Assembly (NCBI GenBank): GCA_022601445.1
Contig: JAJACP010000001.1
Location: 201,684-265,683 of the forward strand
Direction of reading: 5' to 3'
From: Chlamydiales bacterium
GTDB taxonomy: Bacteria > Chlamydiota > Chlamydiia > Chlamydiales > JAAKFR01
DNA: 64,000 bases
The notes below the pieces were generated by a model. It saw only the letters and a list, made by a program, of their open reading frames with translations, was not told the origin of the DNA and did no database searches. The translations under genes and the position numbers were made by a program. This document shows positions 42,122 through 52,202 of the stretch, in pieces. Positions within the stretch are counted from its first letter, which is position 1, and each line of letters begins with the position of its first letter.

Positions 42122-43088
42122 GATGCAACTAGTCGATATACGCGAGGCGCTCAGGCAGGCGCACGACGAAGAGATGACCCGCGATGAGTGCGTTGTGATT
42201 ATGGGCGAAGAGGTCGCTGAATACAACGGCGCCTATAAAATCACAAAAGGCCTTCTCGATAAATGGGGCCCCAAACGGGTTCTCGATACACCTATTGCTG
42301 AGCTTGGCTTTGCTGGACTGGGAATTGGAGCTGCCATGACCGGTCTCCGTCCGATTGTTGAATTCATGAGCTGGAACTTCTCTTTCGTTGGCTGTGATCA
42401 GATCATTTCAAATGCTGCCAAAATGCACTATATGTCAGGCGGCCGTTTCAACGTCCCGATTGTCTTTAGAGGGCCCAATGGAGCTGCTGCACAGGTCTCC
42501 AGTCAACACTCTCACTGCGTCGAATCGTTCTATAGTAATCTTCCTGGGCTGATCGTGGTAGCTCCTAGTAATGCCTACGATGCCAAAGGGCTCCTGAAAT
42601 CTGCGATCAGAAACAACAATCCCGTTTTGTTTTTGGAAAGCGAGCTCGATTACGGAAATAAGATGGAAATTCCTACAGACGAGTATCTGGTTCCGATTGG
42701 GAGAGCTCAAGTTGTGCAAGAAGGGAGTGATGTAACCCTCATCTCCTACAGCCATATCCTCCAAAACTGTCTAGAAGCAGCTAAAAAGGTAAAAGCTCAG
42801 GTCGAGGTGATTGATCTGCGGACAATCAAGCCTCTGGACATTTCGACCGTTTTAAAATCTGTGCAAAAAACGGGTCGTTGTGTCATTGTCGAGGAGGGTC
42901 ACTACTTTGCCGGTATCGCAGCGGAGGTCGGCTTTGAGATCATGGAGTTCTGCTTTGACTATCTCGATGCTCCTGTTACCCGCGTCTGCCAGCGCGAAAC
43001 TCCGATGCCCTACTCAAAAGTATTAGAAGCCCAGACATTACCAACAGTTGACCGCATCGTAGATGCGCTCCATAAAACCCTGCGATGA
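42111..43088 (+). CDS. pdhB: Pyruvate dehydrogenase E1 component, beta subunit
   Basis: 325 residues from ATG 42111, which follows GAGGAGG and overlaps the pdhA stop by 11 bp; upstream codons in frame are only pdhA's shadow. IMGEEVAEYNGAYKITKGLL and DTPIAELGFAGLGIGAAMTG are E1-beta family motifs. Forms the heterotetramer with PdhA. Confidence 0.96.
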   Translation: MPPKMQLVDIREALRQAHDEEMTRDECVVIMGEEVAEYNGAYKITKGLLDKWGPKRVLDTPIAELGFAGLGIGAAMTGLRPIVEFMSWNFSFVGCDQIISNAAKMHYMSGGRFNVPIVFRGPNGAAAQVSSQHSHCVESFYSNLPGLIVVAPSNAYDAKGLLKSAIRNNNPVLFLESELDYGNKMEIPTDEYLVPIGRAQVVQEGSDVTLISYSHILQNCLEAAKKVKAQVEVIDLRTIKPLDISTVLKSVQKTGRCVIVEEGHYFAGIAAEVGFEIMEFCFDYLDAPVTRVCQRETPMPYSKVLEAQTLPTVDRIVDALHKTLR

Positions 43089-44353
43089 CTGCTATGCCTT
43101 TTACTGTCACCATGCCTAAACTCTCGCCCACAATGGAAGAGGGAACGATCGCCAAATGGCACAAAAAAGAGGGAGAGTTTGTAGAAGCCGACACCCTTCT
43201 TTTAGAAATCACCACGGACAAAGCGACTGTCGAATACAACGCGCTTGACGCGGGATGGCTCCGTAAAATTTTGCTGCCCGAAGGGAGCGCTGCTAGAGTC
43301 AATGATCCTCTGGCAATTTTCACAGAACAGGAGTCTGAAGCCTTTGAACTCCCCTCTGAAGCGCCTCCTAAAAAAGAGGGGCCCGTGCAAAGAGAAGAGG
43401 CAATCTCAGAGGCGCCTCCTACAACTGTGGTTTCACAGCAGCCCGTTTTTGCTCCAGAACCTCCTCTAGAAGGCGTTTTTGCTGAAGTGCCCAAAGGGAA
43501 AGTGCGCGCCTCCCCTCTTGCTCGTCTGCTTGCTAAAAAACGAAATCTCGATCTCACGACCCTTCAAGGAACCGGACCCGGTGGGCGGATCACCAGCAGA
43601 GATCTAGAACGCGCACAGCGTGCTGGAATTGTCACTTTTGGACGTCGGGAAACACCTACGCACCCAGCTGGCCATTACAACGAGGTTCCTCTGACTCCGA
43701 TGCGTAAGGTGATCGCACGCCGCCTACAAGAATCCAAGAGCTTTATTCCCCACTTCTACGTCAAGCAGAGTGTCGATGCGGGGCCGATGGTGCAGCAGCG
43801 CGAGCAGCTCAAAACACTTGGTCTTAAAGTGACCTTCAATGACATGATCCTGCGCGCCTCTGCACTGGCCCTCAGAGAGCATCCTGGTGTGAATACAGGC
43901 TATAACAGCGTCAACCAGACGATTGTGCAGTTTAACACCGTGGACATTTCTGTAGCTGTCACTTTTGAGGGAGGGCTCATCACCCCGATTATCCGGCATG
44001 CCGACTTTAAAAACATCGGTGAGCTCTCTGTAGAAGCGCGCGCTCTTGCTGAGCGAGCCCGCGAAGGGAAACTCAAAGAGCATGAGTATAAAGGGGGCTC
44101 GTTTTGTATTTCCAATTTAGGCATGTTTGGCATCACCGAATTTACGGCTGTGATCAACCCTCCTCAGTCAGCCATTTTGGCCATTGGGGGTATCTCTGAT
44201 CAACCGGTTGTAAAAGATGGCAAAGTTGTACCTGGTAAACAGCTCGTGCTCACCCTTTCTGCCGATCACCGTGTGATCGATGGGGCACTCGCTGCTCAGT
44301 TCCTTAAAACCGTTCAGATGCTATTGGAAAATCCCGTCTCGCTTACGATCTAG
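43085..44353 (+). CDS. pdhC: Dihydrolipoamide acetyltransferase (E2) of pyruvate dehydrogenase
   Basis: 422 residues: one lipoyl domain (ITTDKATVEYNALDAGWL, Lys lipoylated), a Pro/Glu-rich linker (about 85-135), a peripheral subunit-binding domain (RASPLARLLAKKRNLDLTTL) and an acyltransferase domain whose active-site His is in LTLSADHRVIDGALAAQF. It overlaps pdhB by 4 bp. No E3 gene is in the window. Confidence 0.97.
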   Translation: MTAMPFTVTMPKLSPTMEEGTIAKWHKKEGEFVEADTLLLEITTDKATVEYNALDAGWLRKILLPEGSAARVNDPLAIFTEQESEAFELPSEAPPKKEGPVQREEAISEAPPTTVVSQQPVFAPEPPLEGVFAEVPKGKVRASPLARLLAKKRNLDLTTLQGTGPGGRITSRDLERAQRAGIVTFGRRETPTHPAGHYNEVPLTPMRKVIARRLQESKSFIPHFYVKQSVDAGPMVQQREQLKTLGLKVTFNDMILRASALALREHPGVNTGYNSVNQTIVQFNTVDISVAVTFEGGLITPIIRHADFKNIGELSVEARALAERAREGKLKEHEYKGGSFCISNLGMFGITEFTAVINPPQSAILAIGGISDQPVVKDGKVVPGKQLVLTLSADHRVIDGALAAQFLKTVQMLLENPVSLTI

Positions 44354-45454
44354 CGCTCTTTGTCGTCGACTAGCTAGCGGTTCGCGCTTCTGTTCAATCT
44401 CTGTGCGGAGCATGTTTTCAGTTGTAAGAATATATTGATGCCCTCTTGTAGGGTTAACAGCGCGACTCAGGCTTGTTGCTTGTGTGACTTTGCCATTAGC
44501 ATATGTCACAACTGCAAGCGGAGCCCAACAGCCAGCTGCAAAAAAACCATTTTGTCCCAGCTTTTCCGGCCCGCCACCCCCTTCAGGCCTCCAAAGAGCT
44601 TGAGGGCCCCCTACAGACCAAAAACCCTCTGCTCGGGTCAATCCCCCATTCCAATCCGATTCAATGCAAGTGCCCAATTTACGCCCGTTTAACGGATCCA
44701 CGAGTACATAAAGGGAGGCATACATGAGGGCCATGCCATAAAAAGGAGCTTTAACCACCCGCTCCAAAGAGGCCTCTACTTGACCCGGGATATCACGCCA
44801 TTCAAAACGGCGCTGCCCCTCAAACAGCGCTTTACCCAGGCACGCCTCAGTTGCTAAACAACCTAAAAGATAAAAAGGGATCAGCACAGCGCGGGCAACA
44901 TTGTAGCTCATTGCTGCTGCAACATGAAGTGGGGTTAAGGCAAACATCATGGTTGCCACACCATATTCGTTACTCACTTCTTTTTGAATGTAGAAAAAGG
45001 CTTGGCCCGATCCTGATGCATCTAGTGTCGAGCTATCGATATAACCGGGGCAATTAAAAGAGTCCTTATCTCGTTTAAATGAGGCTGATACCCAATGCTC
45101 TCCCCCTGTCATCTTTCCAATATTATGGTCTGTGATCCTATTTTGAAGAGAAAGAACGCGGCGGATGACCACAGTTGCGCCAATGGAGAGAACCACAAAG
45201 CCGGCAAAGCCTATGCCCACATAAGCCCAATTTAAGCTCTGAAACCAATTGGCCACTTGCCCAGGAAAAGCTGCAAGCTGCCCGTTAGAAGCCAAAACGG
45301 CCACTGTGATTCCGATCACAAGAAGAGCCAGTGCCGTTACCCGTAAAACAGAACAGGGCCGGTATTGAAAGGGCAATGTATGGAAGCGGGTCTGAATATC
45401 CTCGCTTGGATTTACAAAGTCTGCTGGAAGGGGAGCTTTTATGCAGAAGTACAT
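44321..45454 (-). CDS. Inc-like membrane protein, tandem paralogue 2
   Basis: 377 residues. Two hydrophobic pairs are seen: about 38-60 and 78-100 near the N-terminus, and a second pair at about 170-205. The segments GYIDSSTLDASGSGQAFFY, KALFEGQRRFEWRDI and FFAAGCWAPLAVVTYANG align with the neighbouring 338-residue protein, so these are tandem duplicates. The hydrophobic layout suggests inclusion or envelope membrane insertion. It overlaps pdhC by 33 bp and the paralogue by 16 bp. No known family. Confidence 0.7.
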   Translation of the reverse strand: MYFCIKAPLPADFVNPSEDIQTRFHTLPFQYRPCSVLRVTALALLVIGITVAVLASNGQLAAFPGQVANWFQSLNWAYVGIGFAGFVVLSIGATVVIRRVLSLQNRITDHNIGKMTGGEHWVSASFKRDKDSFNCPGYIDSSTLDASGSGQAFFYIQKEVSNEYGVATMMFALTPLHVAAAMSYNVARAVLIPFYLLGCLATEACLGKALFEGQRRFEWRDIPGQVEASLERVVKAPFYGMALMYASLYVLVDPLNGRKLGTCIESDWNGGLTRAEGFWSVGGPQALWRPEGGGGPEKLGQNGFFAAGCWAPLAVVTYANGKVTQATSLSRAVNPTRGHQYILTTENMLRTEIEQKREPLASRRQRALDRKRDGIFQ

Positions 45455-46455
45455 GAAGTTACCTCAAATGTTATACCTGTTTGGGACTCAAGAGCCTCAC
45501 TTAAACTCACAGCTGACTCAAGTGCTCCCTTATTGTATGTGGCCACCCCAATTGGCTGCCAGCAGCCTGCAACAAACAACTTAAATTGCCCTTGTTTGTC
45601 AGGTCCCAATTCGCCCCATCTTGCCCAAAGCTTTTGAGCCCCCAAAGTAAGCCAATACCCTTGAGGGCGTTGCGCTTCTGCATTCCACATCCGCTCAATT
45701 CTTGCTCCTAGCTCACGTCCTCCCATAGGATTAACAAATGAGTAGAGAACGGCAAAAAGAAAGGCTGTTGCATAGAACGGAGCCGAGACAATGTGGACGA
45801 GCGATTTGGCTGGCTCTCTAACAACATCGATCAACTCAAATTTCCGCTGCCCTTCAAATAAAGGCTGAGTCCGACACCGCTCGATCAGCCAGCAGCCTAA
45901 ATTAAACAAAAAGATGGGAACAACGCGCAGGGCGTGATACGCAACGGTTCCAACTAAATAGAAGGGAATCACAGAGACTAGTAAAGCACTCACTGTGTAA
46001 TGATCGTCGACACTCTTAGAACCATAGATGTACGCCTTTCCACTCCCCTGCTGAAGGGTAGAGGTGTCAATGTAGCAGGGAAAGCACTCGGTCTCTTTTT
46101 TGATCTGAAAACTCTGTACAGCATCTTGGATTTCTGTATGGGCAGGAAAAATGGGACGATCGATCAGCGGATCTGGTTTCTTTTGGGCTCGATAAACCAC
46201 CCAAGCGCCTCCTCCAATGAGCAAAGTGGTCACCCCGAAACCAATCGCTAAATGAGCCGGGTTAGCTGTTGTAAATAGGCTAACAAAGTCTTGAGGGAAA
46301 GTAAGCCCATGATTTGTTACGACCAGTGCAAATGCTACAACGGTCAGCGCTAAAAAAGCAGTCGCCACAATCCCTTTTATCCGTGCGCAGGGCGCGTACT
46401 CCTCTTTGTAGCTGTGAGGATGGGAGTCAGTTCGTAAGCGAATGGTAGGAGTCAT
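45439..46455 (-). CDS. Inc-like membrane protein, tandem paralogue 1
   Basis: 338 residues. CYIDTSTLQQGSGKAYIYG, TQPLFEGQRKFELIDVVREP and FVAGCWQPIGVATYNKG are shared with the downstream gene. A polar N-terminus precedes two close hydrophobic stretches (about 26-50 and 69-92), the bilobed Inc pattern, followed by a second hydrophobic pair near 150-190. The C-terminal half is soluble. Function unknown; cotranscribed with its paralogue. Confidence 0.7.
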   Translation of the reverse strand: MTPTIRLRTDSHPHSYKEEYAPCARIKGIVATAFLALTVVAFALVVTNHGLTFPQDFVSLFTTANPAHLAIGFGVTTLLIGGGAWVVYRAQKKPDPLIDRPIFPAHTEIQDAVQSFQIKKETECFPCYIDTSTLQQGSGKAYIYGSKSVDDHYTVSALLVSVIPFYLVGTVAYHALRVVPIFLFNLGCWLIERCRTQPLFEGQRKFELIDVVREPAKSLVHIVSAPFYATAFLFAVLYSFVNPMGGRELGARIERMWNAEAQRPQGYWLTLGAQKLWARWGELGPDKQGQFKLFVAGCWQPIGVATYNKGALESAVSLSEALESQTGITFEVTSCTSA

Positions 46456-46581
46456 TCCACTAACCTATTTGATCTAAATCGCATCCACTATAGCTAAAAA
46501 ATATTAAATTTTAATAAAGAAGCAAATATTTGACACGCCTACTTTCTCTCTGTAGACTAGATATAGGGGGGAAATGGTTGT

Positions 46582-49035
46582 ATGACAGAACTCGCGATCA
46601 CCAAGTTAGAGCATCTCAAGGGGGATGCTGAGTCACTTAAAGATTTAATTATAGATCACCTCCGCTACACGCTGGCCAAAGACAAGTACACCGCCACCCA
46701 GCGCGACCTTTTCCATGCGATTGCCTACACGATCAAAGACCATATGGTCGGCAAGTGGATTCAAACCCAGCAGCAGTACTACGACGCGGATGTGAAGCGC
46801 GTCTACTACCTCTCTATGGAGTTTCTCATGGGTCGGACACTCCAAAATAGCTTAGTTAATCTAGGTATTTTGGAAAACTGTCGCAAGGCTGTGCACGATT
46901 TGGGCTTTAATCTCGACCGCTTGATTGAGATGGAAACGGATGCGGGACTCGGAAACGGAGGGCTGGGACGTTTAGCTGCTTGCTTCCTCGATTCAATGGC
47001 CACGCTTGCCATTCCAGGCTATGGATATGGCATTCGTTACGACTACGGCATTTTTACCCAGCAGATTCACGATGGTTACCAAGTAGAAACACCTGATCAC
47101 TGGCTCCGCTATGGCAACCCGTGGGAAATTTGCCGCTCTGAGTACCTCTACCCTATCCACTTCTATGGTAAAGTCGTCACGTACACCGACTCAAAGGGGC
47201 GGCAGCATGCGCAGTGGGTCGATACGCATGAGGTGATGGCCATGGCCTACGACACACCTGTTCCCGGCTATAACAATAACACAGTGAACACACTCCGGCT
47301 CTGGCAAGCACGCTCCTCTAGAGGCTTTGAGCTCGATTACTTCAATCACGGAGATTATATTCGCGCTGTTGAAGACATTGCGCTCACAGAAAACATCTCA
47401 AAGGTGCTGTATCCCAATGACAATATCTTTGAAGGCAAAGAGCTCCGCTTAAAACAAGAGTACTTCCTTGTCTCGGCTACCATCCAAGATATTGTCCGTC
47501 GTTACAACAAAGGACACATCCATCTCGATGCCCTACCCGACAAAGTCGCCATTCAGCTCAACGACACCCATCCGGCACTTGCCATTCCAGAGTTGATGCA
47601 TATCTTAGTGGATCGAGAAGAGCTCAGTTGGGACAAGGCGTGGCAGCTGACCTGTGACACTTTTGGCTACACAAACCACACGCTCCTTCCAGAAGCACTC
47701 GAGAGATGGAATGTGGATCTTCTGGAAAAGGTGCTTCCCCGTCACCTCCAGATTATTTATGAGATCAACAGGCGGTGGCTCAAGGAGGTTGATCGACAGT
47801 TTCCCGGAGATCTGGAGATGCAAAAAACCTTGTCCCTGGTTGAGGAGACCGTACCCAGGCACATCAACATGGCGCATTTGGCGATTGTGGGCTCCCACAA
47901 GGTAAACGGCGTTTCGGCTTTACACTCTGAGTTACTTAAACACCAAGTGTTTCAAGCTTTTTGGAAGATGCAGCCCGAGAAGTTTACCAATAAAACCAAT
48001 GGAATCACTCCCCGGCGGTGGCTGAAGATGTGTAACCCCTCTTTGGCCCAGTTGATCACCACACACATTGGCGACAAGTGGACAACAGAGCTCTCTCAGC
48101 TCGACCAACTCACCTTTTATGAAAACGATCCGCACTTTTGCGATGAGTGGCACCGCATCAAGCGACAAAACAAAGAAGATCTGGCCCACCTCATTTTAGC
48201 CAGTAACTCAATCAAGGTCGATCCTGACTCGATGTTTGACTGCCACATCAAACGGTTACACGAGTATAAAAGACAGCTGCTCAACATATTACGTGTTATC
48301 CATGACTATCGACACCTAAAAGACAACCCACAAAGTAACTATGTTCCCCGCACCGTTATCTTCAGTGGGAAAGCGGCCCCTGGCTACTTTTTAGCCAAGC
48401 GGATCATCAAATTGATTACAGCTGTTGCCAATGTCGTCAACCATGATAAAGCCGTTGCTGACCGCCTCAAAGTGGTTTTTTTGGAGAATTACCGGGTCAC
48501 TTTAGCTGAGAAAATGATTCCTGCCGCCGATCTTTCTGAGCAAATTTCTACAGCGGGTACAGAGGCTTCTGGAACCGGAAACATGAAGTTCACTCTCAAT
48601 GGAGCGCTGACTATTGGCACGCTAGATGGAGCCAATATTGAGATTTTGGAAGAGGTGGGCGCTGAGAACATCTTTATCTTTGGCATGAAAGCAGAAGAGG
48701 TGCAAGCGCTCAAAGAGGGTGGCTACAATCCGATGGACATCTACAGTCAGAATCTTGAGCTGCGCGCCGTTTTAGATATGGTCAGAGACGGTTTTTTCAG
48801 CGCCGGCGATAAAGAGCTTTTTGAGCCTCTCATTCACAGTCTACTTCAAGCAGGCGACCCTTACTGTCTTTTAGCTGACTTTACCAGCTACATTGAGTGT
48901 CAGCAGAAAGTGAGTGATCTCTATCAGGATCAACCGAGCTGGATTAAGAAATCGATCCGTAATGTCGCCAAAGTGGGCAAATTTTCCAGCGACCGAACCA
49001 TCAAGGACTATGCCGAAGAGATCTGGCGCCTTTAA
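46582..49035 (+). CDS. glgP: Glycogen phosphorylase
   Basis: 817 residues, normal length. The PLP-binding Lys lies in [19 protein letters not shown], and [34 protein letters not shown] and [12 protein letters not shown] are family motifs. It releases glucose-1-phosphate from glycogen; chlamydiae are among the few intracellular bacteria that keep this pathway. It follows the pdh cluster in C. trachomatis too, as I recall. The ribosome-binding site is weak (GGGGGGAAATGGTTGT before the ATG). Confidence 0.97.
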   Translation: MTELAITKLEHLKGDAESLKDLIIDHLRYTLAKDKYTATQRDLFHAIAYTIKDHMVGKWIQTQQQYYDADVKRVYYLSMEFLMGRTLQNSLVNLGILENCRKAVHDLGFNLDRLIEMETDAGLGNGGLGRLAACFLDSMATLAIPGYGYGIRYDYGIFTQQIHDGYQVETPDHWLRYGNPWEICRSEYLYPIHFYGKVVTYTDSKGRQHAQWVDTHEVMAMAYDTPVPGYNNNTVNTLRLWQARSSRGFELDYFNHGDYIRAVEDIALTENISKVLYPNDNIFEGKELRLKQEYFLVSATIQDIVRRYNKGHIHLDALPDKVAIQLNDTHPALAIPELMHILVDREELSWDKAWQLTCDTFGYTNHTLLPEALERWNVDLLEKVLPRHLQIIYEINRRWLKEVDRQFPGDLEMQKTLSLVEETVPRHINMAHLAIVGSHKVNGVSALHSELLKHQVFQAFWKMQPEKFTNKTNGITPRRWLKMCNPSLAQLITTHIGDKWTTELSQLDQLTFYENDPHFCDEWHRIKRQNKEDLAHLILASNSIKVDPDSMFDCHIKRLHEYKRQLLNILRVIHDYRHLKDNPQSNYVPRTVIFSGKAAPGYFLAKRIIKLITAVANVVNHDKAVADRLKVVFLENYRVTLAEKMIPAADLSEQISTAGTEASGTGNMKFTLNGALTIGTLDGANIEILEEVGAENIFIFGMKAEEVQALKEGGYNPMDIYSQNLELRAVLDMVRDGFFSAGDKELFEPLIHSLLQAGDPYCLLADFTSYIECQQKVSDLYQDQPSWIKKSIRNVAKVGKFSSDRTIKDYAEEIWRL

Positions 49036-49043
49036 ATAAGCGA

Positions 49044-50297
49044 GTGATTTCCATGAGAAGCGTTATTGCCTTTATAGACCCTCTCACCAGTGCCCATTTG
49101 GCGCGGCGCTTGCCCAAATCAGAATTTGTTTCAGTTGGTGTGTGCTATAAAGCCTCAAGCACTGAGCACAAAGTCTCACTCTATCTGGGATTTGATTATC
49201 AAGCATTCGATCACCTTATCCAGTTTGATGACGACGCCGACTTCGATCATTTGGCTGAACAACTGACAGCATTAGGAACCGATTACATTTTCTGTGGGTT
49301 TGAAGATGGAGCTCCTTTGTGTGATCGATTATCCGAGCGGCTAGGTTTGGCCACGGCAAATGACCCACGAACAACCGAATGGCGGTGCAATAAATATCAA
49401 ATGATCCAGCGTTTATGCGACCTCGGCATCGCGGCGCCCCGCCACTTACTTGTAGATAGTTGTCAAACTGAGATTCCCGATGTTTCTCAATTTGATTTCC
49501 CTTTCATCATCAAACCGGCATTTGGGGAGACCGGAGCCATGCATGATGTTGCTGAAATCCACACCCACCAGCAACTCATAGATTTTGTGAGGCCACTCCA
49601 GCGCAATCAAAGTGAAACACGCCTATTTGTGATTGAAGAAAAGCTTCAAGATAATGAAATAGCAGATGATAACGAAGAGGTCACCTATAACATTGATGCA
49701 TTCAGCTTTCAGGGAAATCACTGCATCTATGCGATTCACCGATGGATAAAAAAGCGCTATGATCAAAAGCTAATGTACACGCACAGCGAACTGATTAACC
49801 AAAGTCACCCAAACTACGGATGCGCTTATCAGTATATACAAAAGGTCTTAACGGCTTTGGACTTCAAAAATGGATTTTCGCATTCAGAAATCTTTATCAC
49901 CGACCAAGGTCCAAAATTAGTCGAAATTAACCCTAGAGTCGCTGGCCTAGGCGGCCTGATTACCGAGATGGCTGAGCAATCCCTTGGGATGCCGATCACC
50001 CAAATCATGCTCAACCACTTAAACGGAGTGCCGCCCCTACTCGATCGGACACAAATGCGCAAGCAGGCCGCCATCGCATTTATTTATCACGTCGACCGCT
50101 CCAACCCCGAACAAAACCACCTGTTCAATGAGATACGCAAACACCCGGCATACATCCACGAAAAGTACTCAGAGTGCTTTGGAGGTGGTGAAATCATCTT
50201 CCTCCTCGCTCATCAAGACCGGAATACATTAAATGACGCAATTACAAAAATTTCCGATATTAAATACAAAATAGAAGTCGGATTTCAAAAGGTTTAA
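49044..50297 (+). CDS. ATP-grasp ligase of an accessory biosynthetic cluster
   Basis: 417 residues with the three-part ATP-grasp layout: a N-terminal pre-ATP domain, then NKYQMIQRLCDLGIAAPRHL and FPFIIKPAFGETGAMHDV as ATP-binding segments, and GPKLVEINPRVAGLGGLITE with the metal-binding Glu-x-Asn. Closest in style to stand-alone amino-acid ligases. It starts 9 bp after glgP but is not part of glycogen metabolism; the next two genes follow within 2 bp and with overlap. It probably joins an amino acid to another acid in a peptide-like product. Confidence 0.8.
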   Translation: MISMRSVIAFIDPLTSAHLARRLPKSEFVSVGVCYKASSTEHKVSLYLGFDYQAFDHLIQFDDDADFDHLAEQLTALGTDYIFCGFEDGAPLCDRLSERLGLATANDPRTTEWRCNKYQMIQRLCDLGIAAPRHLLVDSCQTEIPDVSQFDFPFIIKPAFGETGAMHDVAEIHTHQQLIDFVRPLQRNQSETRLFVIEEKLQDNEIADDNEEVTYNIDAFSFQGNHCIYAIHRWIKKRYDQKLMYTHSELINQSHPNYGCAYQYIQKVLTALDFKNGFSHSEIFITDQGPKLVEINPRVAGLGGLITEMAEQSLGMPITQIMLNHLNGVPPLLDRTQMRKQAAIAFIYHVDRSNPEQNHLFNEIRKHPAYIHEKYSECFGGGEIIFLLAHQDRNTLNDAITKISDIKYKIEVGFQKV

Positions 50298-50299
50298 AT

Positions 50300-51343
50300 A
50301 TGGTTTTAACACTATCTGTAGAAGAAATTCGGTTTCTAGTTCATAAAAATGGTTTCAATAAGACCGTGCACGAATTAATGTCTGAAATTTGCTCGGATTT
50401 TTCCCGTTGGCATGACTTTCACAAAACGCCCCGTCCTGGGATTAATATGTCACACGGTGTGTTTGAGTTAATGCCTGTTGCTGATACCCAGTACTACACC
50501 TTCAAATATGTCAACTGCCATCCAGAAAATCCCAAATCCAACAAGAGAACAGTCAGCGCTATTGGTCAAATTGCGGATGTGGAAACAGGGTATCCCCTGA
50601 TGATCAGTGAAATGACTGTGCTAACAGCCATACGCACCGCAGCCGTTTCTGCAATTGCGACCGATCTAATGGCTCGAAAAAACAGCCGTGCGCTCGCTTT
50701 AATTGGGACAGGAGCACAAAGCGATTTTCAAGTGCGTGCCATGCAGCTCATTCGAGAGATCAAAACCGTTTATTATTACGACACAGATCCCCAAGCAATG
50801 CAGCGCTTTGCACATAATCTAAAAGATTCAGGCTTAACCTTAATTCCGTGTAAAAATGTACAACAAGCCGTCGCGGATGTAGATATCGTGATCACCTGCA
50901 CAGCTTGTAAGCAACATGTAGATGTTGTCAAATTCGACTGGATCAAGCCTGGTACCCACATCACAGGGTTGGGGGGAGATTGCGTCGGCAAAACAGAGCT
51001 TGAAAAATCGATCATCGAAAATAGTCGCGTCGTCGTGGAATTTTTTCCACAATCGTATTTTGAAGGTGAAATTCAACGTTTTGATGAAAAGCGAGCTAAA
51101 GAACTGGTTCATGCAGAATTATGGGAAGTGATCACAAATCAAAAAACGGGACGTCAAACAGAGGATGAGATCACAGTGTTCGATTCCGTAGGCTTTGCTC
51201 TAGAAGACTTTTCCACTTTGAAGTACTTCTATGAGTTAGCTCAAAAACATCAAATCAGCACGATCTTGCCCATGTTACCCAGCATTAAAGATCCCAAAGA
51301 TCTGATCTCCGTGTTAGAAAAAACCATCGCCAAGCATGAATAA
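50300..51343 (+). CDS. Ornithine cyclodeaminase / mu-crystallin family enzyme
   Basis: 347 residues. RALALIGTGAQSDFQVRAM is the Rossmann dinucleotide loop, with SEMTVLTAIRTAAVSAIATDLMA and GTHITGLGGDCVGKTELEKSI as family motifs. Members deaminate ornithine to proline, oxidise alanine, or, as SbnB, act as opine-type dehydrogenases in siderophore precursor synthesis. The gene starts 2 bp after the ATP-grasp gene, so the substrate is probably in the same small pathway. Confidence 0.85.
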   Translation: MVLTLSVEEIRFLVHKNGFNKTVHELMSEICSDFSRWHDFHKTPRPGINMSHGVFELMPVADTQYYTFKYVNCHPENPKSNKRTVSAIGQIADVETGYPLMISEMTVLTAIRTAAVSAIATDLMARKNSRALALIGTGAQSDFQVRAMQLIREIKTVYYYDTDPQAMQRFAHNLKDSGLTLIPCKNVQQAVADVDIVITCTACKQHVDVVKFDWIKPGTHITGLGGDCVGKTELEKSIIENSRVVVEFFPQSYFEGEIQRFDEKRAKELVHAELWEVITNQKTGRQTEDEITVFDSVGFALEDFSTLKYFYELAQKHQISTILPMLPSIKDPKDLISVLEKTIAKHE

Positions 51344-52166
51344 AGCAATTCAGTATAGCTTCAGTTTGGGTTACTGTTTTTTTACCGCCTACGCCAGCGT
51401 ACTGATTGATGGTATCGATCGCTTACCTGTCCAGCTATCGCTATTTGTCACTTCTTTAATTGCTCTTCTTTATTTCCATATTGTAAACGCAAAAAATATC
51501 GCACTTATTTACAAAAAACTATTTAAAGAACCTCTGTTATTTTTCAAAGTCAACTTAACTGCTTTTCTCGTGTGGCTATCGGCCTACATCGGCATTCAGC
51601 AGAGTGACGCTTCTTTTTTTATTTTTGTATTTTTCATGGTCATGGGTGTGAGTGCAGCATGGCGCGGTCGCCATAAACTCTACATTCTGTTAATGTTAAT
51701 TTGTATACTGGCCGCAATTGTCATTGAACCACAATTTTATATCGGCTTTATCTTAGCTGTGTTTTGTGGCATCTGCGGCTACTTTTACCATGCTTACGCG
51801 CACCAAGTGACAGAAAAAACCCGAATCGCTGCCTCGCAGTTATTGGCGGTTCGGTTTTATGTTCTGCTCATTACCCTACTATTCTTTTTGCCCCGGAATA
51901 GTTTAGCTCTCATCTCGGTCAATGACTGGGGCACCCTATTGATCATCTCGCTATCGAGCTTCATTATCCCACTCTATTTAGCCCAAAAAGGGTTAATGCG
52001 ATTAGGGGTACGGAGACATACGGCCATTCTCTCCAGTGTCCCCTTTATCACGTTTTTAATTGAGGGTGTACTGCTCAGAGAATGGAATTGGCCCGTCTTT
52101 ATCTTGAGCATACTAGGACCTATCCTGCTCTATTTAAACAATAGAAAGCTCATCAAACTCGAATAG
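51336..52166 (+). CDS. EamA/DMT-like membrane exporter
   Basis: 276 residues with about ten hydrophobic helices and short loops, matching the drug/metabolite transporter (EamA) shape; the internal halves look duplicated. It overlaps the cyclodeaminase gene by 8 bp. In such clusters the DMT protein usually exports the product. It is AT-richer than its neighbours by eye. Assigned by topology only, without a family motif. Confidence 0.65.
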   Translation: MNKAIQYSFSLGYCFFTAYASVLIDGIDRLPVQLSLFVTSLIALLYFHIVNAKNIALIYKKLFKEPLLFFKVNLTAFLVWLSAYIGIQQSDASFFIFVFFMVMGVSAAWRGRHKLYILLMLICILAAIVIEPQFYIGFILAVFCGICGYFYHAYAHQVTEKTRIAASQLLAVRFYVLLITLLFFLPRNSLALISVNDWGTLLIISLSSFIIPLYLAQKGLMRLGVRRHTAILSSVPFITFLIEGVLLREWNWPVFILSILGPILLYLNNRKLIKLE

Positions 52167-52202
52167 GAAAGTCCATTATCAAACTCATCTCTATTTTTCT
52201 AT

